DNA from: Ensifer oleiphilus
Lineage (GTDB): Bacteria; Pseudomonadota; Alphaproteobacteria; Rhizobiales; Rhizobiaceae
Reading direction: 5' to 3'
Assembly (NCBI RefSeq): GCF_013371465.1
Contig: NZ_JABWDU010000002.1
Location: forward strand, 537,666-601,665
DNA: 64,000 nucleotides
In this document: positions 25,607 through 34,873 of the stretch, piece after piece
How the letters are laid out: every line of letters starts with the position of its first letter
Position numbering within the stretch: position 1 is the stretch's first letter
The notes under the pieces: model-generated
Database searches by the model: none
Seen by the model: only the letters and a program-made list of their open reading frames with translations
What the model was told of the DNA's origin: nothing
Program-made: the position numbers and the translations under genes

Positions 25607-25647
25607 GGCTTCATTCCTCAATCGAAGGGGTGTTGGCAGGCATCGGC

Positions 25648-26556
25648 TCAGCCGCGCGGCCAGTACTTGTCGACGTATTTCTGGATCTCGGCGCGCATGA
25701 AGCGGCCGGACTGGTCGGCACGTTCTTCCCAGCCGAAAACGCAGGCCGTGACGATGCCGTCGAAGCCGACTTCTGCGAGCGAGGAGAAGAACACGTCCCA
25801 GTCGATCTCGCCCTGGTACATGTCCATGTGCTGGTGGATCGTCACCTTGGCGCCCGGCGGATTGACGATGTAGCGCAGGCCCGAGGAGGCCTTGTGGTTA
25901 TAGGTGTCGGCAACGTGGACGTGGTTGATCAAAGGCCCCGCGTCGCGGATCATTTTTGCCATGTCGTCGCCGAAATAGAAGGTATGCGGCGCGCAATAGA
26001 GGAATTTGACATGGTCGGAACCGATGGTCTTCAGCATGTCGATGGCCGGGTGCAGCGTCTCGCACCAGTCTTCGGGATGCGGCTCCATGTTGAGCGTCAC
26101 GCCCTCCTTCTCGAACACCGGCACAAGCTCCTCGATCGATCGCCACCACGCAGCCTCGCTGTGCTCGTGGCTGTGCATGCCGCCGCAGCAGCTGGAGCGG
26201 TGGCCGCGATCAGGCGATGGTCCACGGCCGAATTCAGAATTCATCGTGTCGCAATCCATCTCGACGGCAATGCGGATTGCTTCCTTCCAGTAGCGCACCG
26301 CCGCCTGCCGCTCGTCCTCGTGCGGGCTTGCCCAGCGATACATCGGCAGCAATGAGCCGAGCTTGACGCCATGATCCTGCAGCGCCTTCTTGAAATCGCG
26401 GATGCGCTCCTTGTGCGCCCGCGGCCGCACCCACCAGGGCAGGAAATCGTCGCGCGGCGACAGCTCGATATGGTCGTAGCCGAGTTCCGCCGCCTTGCGG
26501 CAAAGCTGATCCAGCGGCAGGTGGCGATGCATATGGGGGTCGAGTGCGATTTTCAT
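25648..26556 (-). CDS. Sugar phosphate isomerase/epimerase-type TIM barrel (302 aa)
   Basis: 302-residue xylose-isomerase-like TIM barrel, distinct from the neighbour at 24686. Visible metal-site pieces are YDHIELSPRDDF near residue 30, NMEPHPEDWCETLHP, INHVHVADTYNH and the C-terminal IVTACVFGWEE. A Cys/His-rich insertion (SSCCGGMHSHEHSE about 120-133) is unusual and could hold an extra metal. First gene of the minus-strand operon, 41 bp before the second TIM barrel, and nearest to the divergent LacI gene and its operators. Substrate unknown. ATG at 26556. Confidence 0.88.
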   Translation of the reverse strand: MKIALDPHMHRHLPLDQLCRKAAELGYDHIELSPRDDFLPWWVRPRAHKERIRDFKKALQDHGVKLGSLLPMYRWASPHEDERQAAVRYWKEAIRIAVEMDCDTMNSEFGRGPSPDRGHRSSCCGGMHSHEHSEAAWWRSIEELVPVFEKEGVTLNMEPHPEDWCETLHPAIDMLKTIGSDHVKFLYCAPHTFYFGDDMAKMIRDAGPLINHVHVADTYNHKASSGLRYIVNPPGAKVTIHQHMDMYQGEIDWDVFFSSLAEVGFDGIVTACVFGWEERADQSGRFMRAEIQKYVDKYWPRG

Positions 26557-26686
26557 GGTGCCCCTCCATCATCCCCTGGCCATGAGCGCGGCGGGATGAC
26601 CTTCGCGGGATCGTTTCGAACTTCGGTGTCTCCTCCCGAATTGCCAACAGGATAGCCCTGCCCCACGGCACGGTTCCAACGCTTCC

Positions 26687-26704
26687 ATGATCAAATTTGA
26701 TCAT
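26687..26704. promoter_or_regulatory. LacI-type operator palindrome
   Basis: Perfect 18-bp palindrome ATGATCAAATTTGATCAT, 131 bp upstream of the sugar-isomerase operon and 97 bp before the lacI-type gene. Best candidate binding site for the divergent LacI regulator. Confidence 0.65.
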
Positions 26705-26736
26705 TGACCGCACGAGCCGCCAATGCTGATCTCCTG

Positions 26737-26773
26737 CCAACCTGCGCAATAGGTCACTATCAGCGCAGGTTGG
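26737..26773. promoter_or_regulatory. Second inverted repeat near lacI-type gene start
   Basis: Arms CCAACCTGCG (26737-26746) and CGCAGGTTGG (26764-26773) are exact inverted repeats with a 17-nt centre, 27 bp before the regulator start. Could be an autoregulatory site or an mRNA leader hairpin. Confidence 0.5.
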
Positions 26774-26800
26774 TATGAGATCGTCGATCCGGAGGTGACG

Positions 26801-27805
26801 GTGGCGAAGAGGACGTTGAAGGATGTGGCCAGCGAAGCCGGCGTCGGCACGGCCACCGTCGAACGCGTGCTGAACGGCCGCGGCGGCGTGCGGCCGGAAA
26901 CGGTCGAGAAGGTCCTGCGCGCGGCCAGGAGACTCGGCTATGGCCGCACCCTGCCCGAACCCCATCGCGGCGTCATCCGCATCGAAGTCATTCTCGTTCG
27001 CCCGGAAACCAGCTTCTATTCGCGCATGAACGAGGCCTTCGAGCGCATCGCCGCCTCACTCGACCACAGCATCACAGTCCACCGCACCTTTGCCCGCGAA
27101 AACGACCCAGCGGACTTCGCCCGCATCGTCGCCAACCCCAAGCTGCGGCGCTCGGCGCTGATCGTCGTGGCGCCGGATCATCCCGACGTGGTGGAGAGTG
27201 TGAGGAAGGCCGCAAGCCGCGGCATTCCCGTCGTCCAGATCATGACCCGTCCCGCCCCGGAACTGCCCTATGTCGGCATCGACAACTATGCAGCCGGCCG
27301 CACCGCCGCCCATTACATGTCGCAGATGCTGTCGGCACGCGCCGGCGCCCTCGTCGCGCTTTGCCACAGCAGTGCCTACGAGAACCACAAGGAGCGCATT
27401 CGCGGCTTTTCCACCTATCTCGCCGAACGGGGCAACTCCGCTCACCGCTTCACCGAAGTGATGTTCGACCGTGATGACGAACACGATGCGATGGAGCTTC
27501 TGGGCAACGCTCTTGCCCGCGATCAGGAGATCATCGGCGTCTATAGCGCCGGCGGCGACAACAAGGGCGTCGCCAAGGTGTTGAGCGGCCGGGCAACGGA
27601 CAGGATCTTCTGGGTCGGCCATGAACTGACAGACCAGACCCGGCGCTATCTGCGCCAGCGACTGATGGCGATCGTGCTAGACCAGGCGCCGGAGATCCAG
27701 GCCCGGCGCTCGATCGACCTCACCTTGAAAAGTCTCGGCCTCATGGATGTCGAGGTCAGCACCGAGCCCGTGCGCTTCCTGACCGTGACCTCGGAAAATC
27801 TTTGA
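26801..27805 (+). CDS. LacI-family transcriptional regulator
   Basis: 334 residues. LacI helix-turn-helix and hinge at the N-terminus (TLKDVASEAGVGTATVERVL, then RPETVEKVLRAARRLGYG), followed by a periplasmic-binding-like sugar sensor domain. GTG at 26801 with GGAGG five bases upstream is preferred over the GTG at 26795, which overlaps that site. The residues at the recognition helix (GTATVERVL) are those that contact the operator half-site. It is divergent from the TIM-barrel/Gfo-Idh operon and very likely represses it until a sugar ligand appears. Confidence 0.93.
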   Translation: MAKRTLKDVASEAGVGTATVERVLNGRGGVRPETVEKVLRAARRLGYGRTLPEPHRGVIRIEVILVRPETSFYSRMNEAFERIAASLDHSITVHRTFARENDPADFARIVANPKLRRSALIVVAPDHPDVVESVRKAASRGIPVVQIMTRPAPELPYVGIDNYAAGRTAAHYMSQMLSARAGALVALCHSSAYENHKERIRGFSTYLAERGNSAHRFTEVMFDRDDEHDAMELLGNALARDQEIIGVYSAGGDNKGVAKVLSGRATDRIFWVGHELTDQTRRYLRQRLMAIVLDQAPEIQARRSIDLTLKSLGLMDVEVSTEPVRFLTVTSENL

Positions 27806-28142
27806 TGGAAGAACCGTAGGCGACCAGTATTCGCATCTAAAACAGCGTCATTTCGCATCCAAAGCGAGCTCTTGGCACGACTTTTTTTTCGAGCTCGGCC
27901 TACAGGTCGGAGGCCCCGTATCGTAAGGTTTCCAAACGATTTTTCATACCCGGGGACACGGGCCGACTGGCGGCACTGGCCGTTCTATCCACTCAAAAAT
28001 GCGGTCGCCAACTTGCCTTGACGGTCGCCCTGGCTATATTAGCGAAGCCTGAACGCCACTCATTGTTCGAGTCGCACGATATTTTCGGGCCCCCTTCACC
28101 CGACAAAACTCCTTGTCGGTGGACGAACGAAGGAGACACTTC
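27806..28142. other. Intergenic region upstream of small XRE gene
   Basis: 337 bp. Near the 3' end CACCCGACAA-AACTCC-TTGTCGGTG (about 28100-28123) makes a hairpin with one bulge, just before the ribosome site GGAG of the small HTH gene, so it may affect its translation. Nothing else recognised. Confidence 0.45.
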
Positions 28143-28388
28143 ATGTCCTTTAAGAAAAATCTGAATAAGGCTACCGACGCCACCGTATCCCGCGTCAGCA
28201 TCGGAGCCGCCGTAAAGCGTTCGCGTGAATCCCACGGCTACACTGTCGATGAAATGTCAGTCACCACAGGCCTGACGGAAACCGAAATTTCCAAGGTCGA
28301 ACTCGGCGCAGATACCGATCCCGTCAAGCTTCAGCGCATCGCCGCTGCCTTGCAAGTACCGCCTACCACCTTCACTGCCATGCGATAG
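28143..28388 (+). CDS. Small XRE-type helix-turn-helix protein (81 aa)
   Basis: 81 residues consisting almost wholly of an XRE/Cro-type HTH: VSIGAAVKRSRESHGYTVDE, then MSVTTGLTETEISKVELGAD and KLQRIAAALQVPPTTF. No sensor domain. AAGGAGACACTTC precedes the ATG at 28143. It could be a stand-alone repressor or an orphan of a toxin-antitoxin or prophage module, but no toxin or phage gene lies beside it. Followed by a strong terminator at 28544. Confidence 0.8.
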   Translation: MSFKKNLNKATDATVSRVSIGAAVKRSRESHGYTVDEMSVTTGLTETEISKVELGADTDPVKLQRIAAALQVPPTTFTAMR

Positions 28389-28543
28389 CGGCGGTGCCGG
28401 GCATCCTGCCCAAACCGGGCGCACTGCCCACCCCGATTGCGGACTGGACGTTTGATTCTCTTGCAGCAAGGCGGAAATGCCGCTGCTTCAAGCCGAGAAT
28501 CTGAACTGAAATCTGGTCGTCACGGCCATTGGCTCAAAAGGGA

Positions 28544-28566
28544 AAGCCGGGGTTTCGCCCCGGCTT
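28544..28566 (+). terminator. Rho-independent terminator
   Basis: AAGCCGGGG-TTTCG-CCCCGGCTT, 9-bp stem followed by CCTTCGTTTTT. Ends the small XRE transcript and, on the other strand, lies just past the sulfatase stop. Nearly identical to the terminator at 31234. Confidence 0.85.
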
Positions 28567-28602
28567 CCTTCGTTTTTGCGATGGCCACGCCACGGACACC
28601 GC

Positions 28603-31053
28603 TCACTGCCGCGACAGATACACCTTCATCTTCGCCGCCATATCCTCGACTGCCTCGCCCGTGACGTCGACCAGCGCCTTCTTCACCGTGCCGGTGAACG
28701 GATAGGGCGCCGTGTAGGCCGTATCCATGGTCGGCGATCCGGAATCCGCCCCGACGCAGACGCCCGCTGCCAGGCCGAGCGAGATCGGGATGGTTACCGG
28801 CAGGTCGCCGCTACCCACCTGCTTGCCGTCGACGAACAGCTTGATATTGGCCGGCACGCCCCGGCCCTTGGCGATATCGGCCTTGCCCGTCGGCGTGAAC
28901 TCGAAGCTGAAGATGTGATCGCCTTCGGGAATGGCTGCGTCCGACCGCACCGTGAAGCGCTGGTCGGCGACGTAGTTGTAGCCGTACACCAGCTTGCCCT
29001 CCTGCACATAGAACGAGAACCCGCCATCGACGCCGCCCATGGAGAGCAGCACCCCCTCCGCACCGCCGTTCGGCACGTTTGCCTCGACGGAAATCGAATG
29101 GGCGACATTGACGAGATAGGGCGCAGCACTGCCCGGCACGACCTGCGTGCCGGGATAATAGATGTACTTCTTGCGGTTGGCGGCAATCTGCGGGCGCTCG
29201 TCGGCAAAGCGCGCCGTGCCGCGGCTGTCGATCGGCAGCACGTTGTATTTGCCCGCCTCCACATACCACATGCCGATCATCGCGATCAGCCGCTCGCGTT
29301 CGGTCTCGGCCAGGTTCTTCGTTTCCGAAAAATCCTCCTTGAGGTTGTAGAGTTCCCAGCCCTTAGCATCGAGTTCGGTCAGCTTGTCGTAGGAGATCGG
29401 CGCGCCGAACGTCAGGCCCGACTCGGTGAAGGAGGTTCCCGGCCACGGACACACCGCGCGCCAGCCATCGTGATAGAGCGAGCGATGGCCGAACATCTCG
29501 AAATACTGGGTGATGTGCAGCGACGGCGCATCGGCGTCGTCGAAGGAGGATTTCAGGCTGAAACCCTGGATCGGAGATTGCGTGACGCCGCGGATCTGTG
29601 CCGGCGGTTCGAGATCAAGCGCATCCAGCACCGTCGGTACCATGTCGATCCCGTGGCAGTACTGGCTGCGAATCTCGCCCCTCGCCTTGATGCCCTTGGG
29701 CCAGGCAATAATGAACGGATCCGACACCCCGCCGCGATAGGTCTCCCGCTTCCAGCGGCGGAAGGGCGTGTTGCCGGCATGGGTCCAGCCGAAAGCATAG
29801 TGGTTGAAATATTTCGGCCCGCCGAGATCGTCGATCGCGGCTAGGTTCTGCTGGAGATCGTCGGGCACGTTGTTGAAGAACTTGCCCTCGTTGACCGAAC
29901 CGTTCGGCCCGCCTTCGGCACTCGCCCCATTGTCCGAGACGACCATGATCAGCGTGTTCTCATATTCGCCCATGTCCTTCAGGAAGGCGATCAGCTCGCC
30001 GATGTAATGGTCGGTGTGCTCGAGAAATCCGGCAAAGACCTCCATCATCCGGGCAAACAGCCGCCGCTCGTCCGCCGACAGTTTCTGCCAGTCCTGCACA
30101 TCGGGATCATGCCGCGACAAAACGGTATTCTCGGGGATGATGCCGATCTCCTTCTGCTTGGCGAATACCTTCTCGCGATAGGCATCCCAGCCATCGTCGA
30201 ACTGGCCCTTGTATTTGTCGGCCCATTCCTTCGGCACGTGATGCGGCGCGTGCATCGCGCCGGGTGCGAAATACATGAAAAACGGCTTGTTGGGCGCGAC
30301 TTGCTTTGAGTCGGCGATCATCGACCTGGCCTTGGCGACCAGATCCGGCGTCAGGTGATAGCCCTCCTCCGGCGTCTTGTCGGGCTCCGTCTGGCTGTTG
30401 TCGCGCACCAGCTCCGGGTAGTACTGGTGGGTATCGCCGCCGAGGAAGCCGAAGTAGCGCTCGAACCCTCGCCCCAGCGGCCAGCGGTTGTAGGGTCCGG
30501 CGGCCGACGTCTGCTCGGCCGGCGTCAGGTGCCATTTGCCGAGCGCATAGGAGTTGTAGCCGTTCTCCTGCAGGATTTCCGACAGGAAACCGTTTTCGAA
30601 AGGGATCTGGCCGTTCGCCCCGGGGAACCCTTCCGAACCCTCGGTGATGCAGGCCATGCCGTTGGAGTGGTGGTTGCGCCCGGTCAGGAAGCACGAGCGC
30701 GAGGGCGAGCAGAGCGCCGTCGTGTGCATGTTGCTGTAGCGCAGACCGTCGGCGGCAAGGGCGTCCAGGTTGGGCGTGTGGATCGGGCTGCCGAAGCAGC
30801 CGAGCTGGCCGAAGCCCGTATCGTCGAGAACGATGAACAGCACGTTCGCGGCCCCCTCGCGCGCCCTTGTCGGCGCTGGCCATGCCGGCTGCGAAACATC
30901 GAATGTCCGCCCGATGACGCCGGTAAAGGCCTGCCCTGGCGGATACTCCTTCAGTTCGGCCTCCGCCGGGCGGGCACCGAGCCCGGCCGTCGCGGCAATC
31001 GCGGTGCTGCCGAGCAAAACGCCACGACGCGTCAGTTTGATATCGTCACTCAT
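28603..31053 (-). CDS. Arylsulfatase, Tat-exported (816 aa)
   Basis: 816-residue type I sulfatase hydrolysing sulfate esters. The modification motif CSPSR (C115-R119, the cysteine becoming formylglycine) is followed by TGRNHH. Metal-ligand residues D77-D78 (FIVLDDTGFG) and VVSDNG are present. The N-terminus has a twin-arginine-like signal (LTRRGVLLGSTAIAATAG), implying export of the folded enzyme. The last 200 residues form a beta-sandwich domain (VDGGFSFYVQEGKLVYGYNY, FSFEFTPTGKADIA). No formylglycine-generating enzyme lies nearby. Flanked by two near-identical terminators. A second, Sec-type sulfatase of the same build lies at 45280. ATG at 31053. Confidence 0.94.
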   Translation of the reverse strand: MSDDIKLTRRGVLLGSTAIAATAGLGARPAEAELKEYPPGQAFTGVIGRTFDVSQPAWPAPTRAREGAANVLFIVLDDTGFGQLGCFGSPIHTPNLDALAADGLRYSNMHTTALCSPSRSCFLTGRNHHSNGMACITEGSEGFPGANGQIPFENGFLSEILQENGYNSYALGKWHLTPAEQTSAAGPYNRWPLGRGFERYFGFLGGDTHQYYPELVRDNSQTEPDKTPEEGYHLTPDLVAKARSMIADSKQVAPNKPFFMYFAPGAMHAPHHVPKEWADKYKGQFDDGWDAYREKVFAKQKEIGIIPENTVLSRHDPDVQDWQKLSADERRLFARMMEVFAGFLEHTDHYIGELIAFLKDMGEYENTLIMVVSDNGASAEGGPNGSVNEGKFFNNVPDDLQQNLAAIDDLGGPKYFNHYAFGWTHAGNTPFRRWKRETYRGGVSDPFIIAWPKGIKARGEIRSQYCHGIDMVPTVLDALDLEPPAQIRGVTQSPIQGFSLKSSFDDADAPSLHITQYFEMFGHRSLYHDGWRAVCPWPGTSFTESGLTFGAPISYDKLTELDAKGWELYNLKEDFSETKNLAETERERLIAMIGMWYVEAGKYNVLPIDSRGTARFADERPQIAANRKKYIYYPGTQVVPGSAAPYLVNVAHSISVEANVPNGGAEGVLLSMGGVDGGFSFYVQEGKLVYGYNYVADQRFTVRSDAAIPEGDHIFSFEFTPTGKADIAKGRGVPANIKLFVDGKQVGSGDLPVTIPISLGLAAGVCVGADSGSPTMDTAYTAPYPFTGTVKKALVDVTGEAVEDMAAKMKVYLSRQ

Positions 31054-31233
31054 CTGCCTTCCTCCGTGGTCCGGTCATGCTTGATTGGAAGTCATGGAGA
31101 GTAGGAAAGACTGCGCGCCCCTCGTGGGGGTATCGATGCACCCTACAATTTAGCACGAGCTAAACTTGAGAGCTACAATCGGCTGCGTCATGACCACCGC
31201 AAGTGTTGGGCGATGGTCGATCGACAAAAAGAA

Positions 31234-31257
31234 AAGCCGGGGTTTTTGCCCCGGCTT
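31234..31257 (-). terminator. Rho-independent terminator of ilvC
   Basis: AAGCCGGGG-TTTTTG-CCCCGGCTT, 9-bp stem. On the minus strand it is followed by TTCTTTTTGTCG. It lies 26 bp past the ilvC stop codon. Confidence 0.88.
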
Positions 31258-31282
31258 CCTTCATTCAACTGTCAGATAAGGC

Positions 31283-32371
<1,089 letters not shown>

Positions 32372-32433
32372 TCACACAGCAATTCCGTGTTCCGCAGAAA
32401 CTGCAGCGCTTGCCGGCGCACAGTCCTGCAATT

Positions 32434-32481
32434 CCAGTGCTGCAGCGGCCTTTGCGTCTCTTCGACAGCCGGCGCTGCTGG
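32434..32481 (+). repeat. Diverged mosaic element
   Basis: CCAGTGCTGCAGCGGCCTTT, GCGTC, then CGGCGCTGCTGG lines up with the second half of the copies at 23310 and 47728. It lies in the gap between ilvC and the TetR gene. Confidence 0.45.
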
Positions 32482-32499
32482 CAGAGATCTCCCCCGCCG

Positions 32500-33147
32500 T
32501 TAAACCTTCTTGCCATAAAGCGTGAGGAAGGCGCTGACCGCCTGCTCCGCCTTGCGGCCGAAACCTTTTTTCATCTCGCCGGCCTCTTCACCCAGCAGCA
32601 TCTTCAGGTGCCAGTCGGAAACGACCAGCCCGTAAAGCGCGCCATAGGCCTCGTCGGCATCGTCAAAGGCCAGAAGCCCTGCCTTGCGGCCGGCCTCCAA
32701 GAGAGCGGCAGCCCGCCGCCCGATCTGCCGGCGCCCGCGCTCCTGCAGCATGTGGCCGAGCTTGGAGCCTTCACGGCTTGCCTGGCCGATCGCCAGACGG
32801 TTGAGAGCCAGCGACACGTCGCCGGAAAGAACCTCGAGCAGATCCTTGGCAAAGACCACCAAGTGCCGGCTCAGGCTTTCTGCATCGAGCGCGCTTGCCG
32901 CCACATCCTGCGTGCGAACCTTGCTCGCCTGGAAGCCGATCATCGCCGAAAGCAACCCGTCGCGATCGCCGAACCACTTATAGAGGCTTTCCTTCGAACA
33001 GTTGGCCGCGCGTGCGACACCGGCCGTCGTCAGCGCCTTCTCGCCGCCGTCGACCAGCAGACGCAACGCCTCTTCGAGAACGACGCCCTGACGCTCGGTC
33101 AGGCCGTTCCCGGCATTCGCCTCTCTTGTCGCAGCAACGCTTTGCAC
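32500..33147 (-). CDS. TetR-family transcriptional regulator
   Basis: 215 residues. N-terminal TetR HTH at about 20-67 (VVLEEALRLLVDGGEKALTT, VARAANCSKESLYKWFGDRD) and an all-helical ligand/dimer domain. The HTH ends YKWFGDRDGLL, close to the classical YYHFxSKExL pattern. A 14-bp palindrome lies 18 bp before the start, the likely operator for autoregulation. Upstream of ilvC on the same strand, but a 197-bp gap with a mosaic repeat separates them. Target genes otherwise unknown. Confidence 0.92.
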   Translation of the reverse strand: MQSVAATREANAGNGLTERQGVVLEEALRLLVDGGEKALTTAGVARAANCSKESLYKWFGDRDGLLSAMIGFQASKVRTQDVAASALDAESLSRHLVVFAKDLLEVLSGDVSLALNRLAIGQASREGSKLGHMLQERGRRQIGRRAAALLEAGRKAGLLAFDDADEAYGALYGLVVSDWHLKMLLGEEAGEMKKGFGRKAEQAVSAFLTLYGKKV

Positions 33148-33165
33148 CTGGCCCCACCCAATTCA

Positions 33166-33179
33166 GTACCGTACGGTAC
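33166..33179. promoter_or_regulatory. TetR operator palindrome
   Basis: Perfect 14-bp palindrome GTACCGTACGGTAC, with ACCGTACGGT at its centre, 18 bp upstream of the TetR start codon. Length and symmetry fit a TetR operator. Confidence 0.6.
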
Positions 33180-33431
33180 GGTTCGCATTCTTCTAGTGAA
33201 GCGCGTCGAAAGCGTCAAGGCGATTTTGACGGATGGGCGAAAATTCGGCTGAGGCGGGATGTTCAAGGCGAATATTGCAGGCGGGCCGCGCTGAAGCCGA
33301 CCGGCGGCAAATCATCGCGCAAGCGCTCCAAATCGACACGACGATGGAATGTCGATCGTAAAATGCCAGCAATCGTCATACTCCTTCACGAGCATAGGCC
33401 ATGAGCAACCCACTCCTTTCGAGATCAAACC

Positions 33432-33782
33432 ATGAAAGTCGATATTCTGTGCGAAGGACATGTCATCGGGCACTCTGACCTCGAGCCAGTCGATCCGCCG
33501 ATGGGCGTCGCTGGAGGACACTTCGTGCCTGCTCCAGAGTATGTCCCCAGCATCCATGCGCTTGTCATCGACGGAGACGACAACGTTTCAGGAGAGTACG
33601 CCGAGCTTTCGGCACGCTCGGATGAATATGGCATGCTCGTCTGTGCGGGCGTCTACATCGAGGACTTCGAGGAAACAGTTCAGGAGATAAATGTGACGGT
33701 TCTGGGCATGGCTCACCCTGAATATGCATCTGTCTTCGCGTCTCATGCCCTTTTCAAGGCTTACTGGGGCGATGAGGCGTAG
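33432..33782 (+). CDS. Hypothetical protein (116 aa)
   Basis: 116-residue acidic soluble protein beginning MKVDILCEGHVIGHSDLEPV. Contains VPSIHALVIDGDDNVSGEYA and a YIEDFEETVQEINVTVLG segment suggesting a beta-rich domain. No membrane segment or signal. TTTCGAGATCAAACC precedes the ATG without a strong ribosome site. It lies between the TetR operator and a convergent LysR gene. No family recognised. Confidence 0.6.
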   Translation: MKVDILCEGHVIGHSDLEPVDPPMGVAGGHFVPAPEYVPSIHALVIDGDDNVSGEYAELSARSDEYGMLVCAGVYIEDFEETVQEINVTVLGMAHPEYASVFASHALFKAYWGDEA

Positions 33783-33826
33783 CCAAGTTCTTCAGCGATG
33801 TTCGCCGCAGGCAGGCATGACCGCCT

Positions 33827-34714
33827 TCAGCCGGCAAGCGCCAGTCCTCCCTGGCGCCCAACGTCCCTCTCGATCTCGCCAACAAGGCTGTCGAGCGCCG
33901 GATTTCTCGACTTGCGGGAGCGTCTGACGACATAGGCGAGCGATGGCGGCGGCGGCAGGCGGTCGGTCATGATCTGCATTTCGCCACGGATATGACGGTC
34001 GCTCAAAAGGGCCACGCCCATGCCCGCATTCACGGCCGACACGATGCCGGCGGCGCTCGAACACTCGAAGACGGTTTCGAGAACCGCATCGTCCTGGCCG
34101 ATGTCGAGTGCCCATTGCCGATAGAAGCACTCGTCATGAAACGACAGGAACGGGATCGGCCCGCCCTCAGGGACCATCAGCTCGGGATGCTTGACCCAAT
34201 GGAGCCCCTCCCTGAAGAGAACCACGTCGGTCGGACGCACCTCATGACCAAATACCTGCACGATCGCGGCATCGAGCTCGCCGCGCTCCAGCATGGCGCG
34301 AAGCACCAGGCTCATGCGCACCTTTGTGCGGACGGCCACATTCGGATGAAGCCGCTTGAAGCGGCCAAGGATGCGCGCAAGATCGGTGCAGGCCGTATCT
34401 TCGGTGAGCCCGAGCGCAAGTCTTCCAGCAAGCGGCGTCTTGGAGAGGCTCAGCAGCGCCTCGTCGTGCAGCCCGATGATGCGCCCCGCATAGTCCAGCA
34501 GGTCCTCGCCGGCGGCCGTAAACATCGGCGCGCCCGATTTCCGGACGAGCAGCTCGCAGTCGAGGCTGACTTCCAGTCTTTTGATCTTGTGGCTCACAGC
34601 CGACTGAGAGAGGCCCAGGGCGGCTGCCGCGCGAGTCACGCCGCCATGTTGGCGGATTGCGGCAAGCGCCCGTAAGGCATCGATCTCGAGGCGGCGACTG
34701 TTCAGTTCGTTCAT
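33827..34714 (-). CDS. LysR-family transcriptional regulator
   Basis: 295 residues. HTH at about 10-70 (LEIDALRALAAIRQHGGVTR, LGLSQSAVSHKIKRLEVSL) and effector-binding domain with a typical FECSSAAGIVSAVNAGMGVA segment. It is transcribed divergently from the EamA-type exporter gene at 34874 with 159 bp between starts, so it probably controls that exporter in response to the exported compound. ATG at 34714. Confidence 0.92.
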   Translation of the reverse strand: MNELNSRRLEIDALRALAAIRQHGGVTRAAAALGLSQSAVSHKIKRLEVSLDCELLVRKSGAPMFTAAGEDLLDYAGRIIGLHDEALLSLSKTPLAGRLALGLTEDTACTDLARILGRFKRLHPNVAVRTKVRMSLVLRAMLERGELDAAIVQVFGHEVRPTDVVLFREGLHWVKHPELMVPEGGPIPFLSFHDECFYRQWALDIGQDDAVLETVFECSSAAGIVSAVNAGMGVALLSDRHIRGEMQIMTDRLPPPPSLAYVVRRSRKSRNPALDSLVGEIERDVGRQGGLALAG

Positions 34715-34873
34715 GGCGATGTCCGTTTCCTTCTCTCGAGCGGGACCGTATCACAGACCACGCCGCCCATGACATTCATTTGCGCAACGTCATGCTTCCA
34801 TCGAAATTTGTCATGTGCGCGGATGGGGCGATCCGCCTATCGGTAGAGCGTATTCCTCGCTGCAGAGACCTTG

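Noticed and set aside
28143-28388. Small XRE protein as antitoxin of a toxin-antitoxin pair
   Set aside because: No second small gene within operon distance; only a terminator and the convergent sulfatase gene follow.
28576-29844. 422-codon plus-strand open frame opposite the first sulfatase
   Set aside because: Antisense to the sulfatase beta-sandwich domain; Arg/His-rich product typical of antisense GC-rich DNA.
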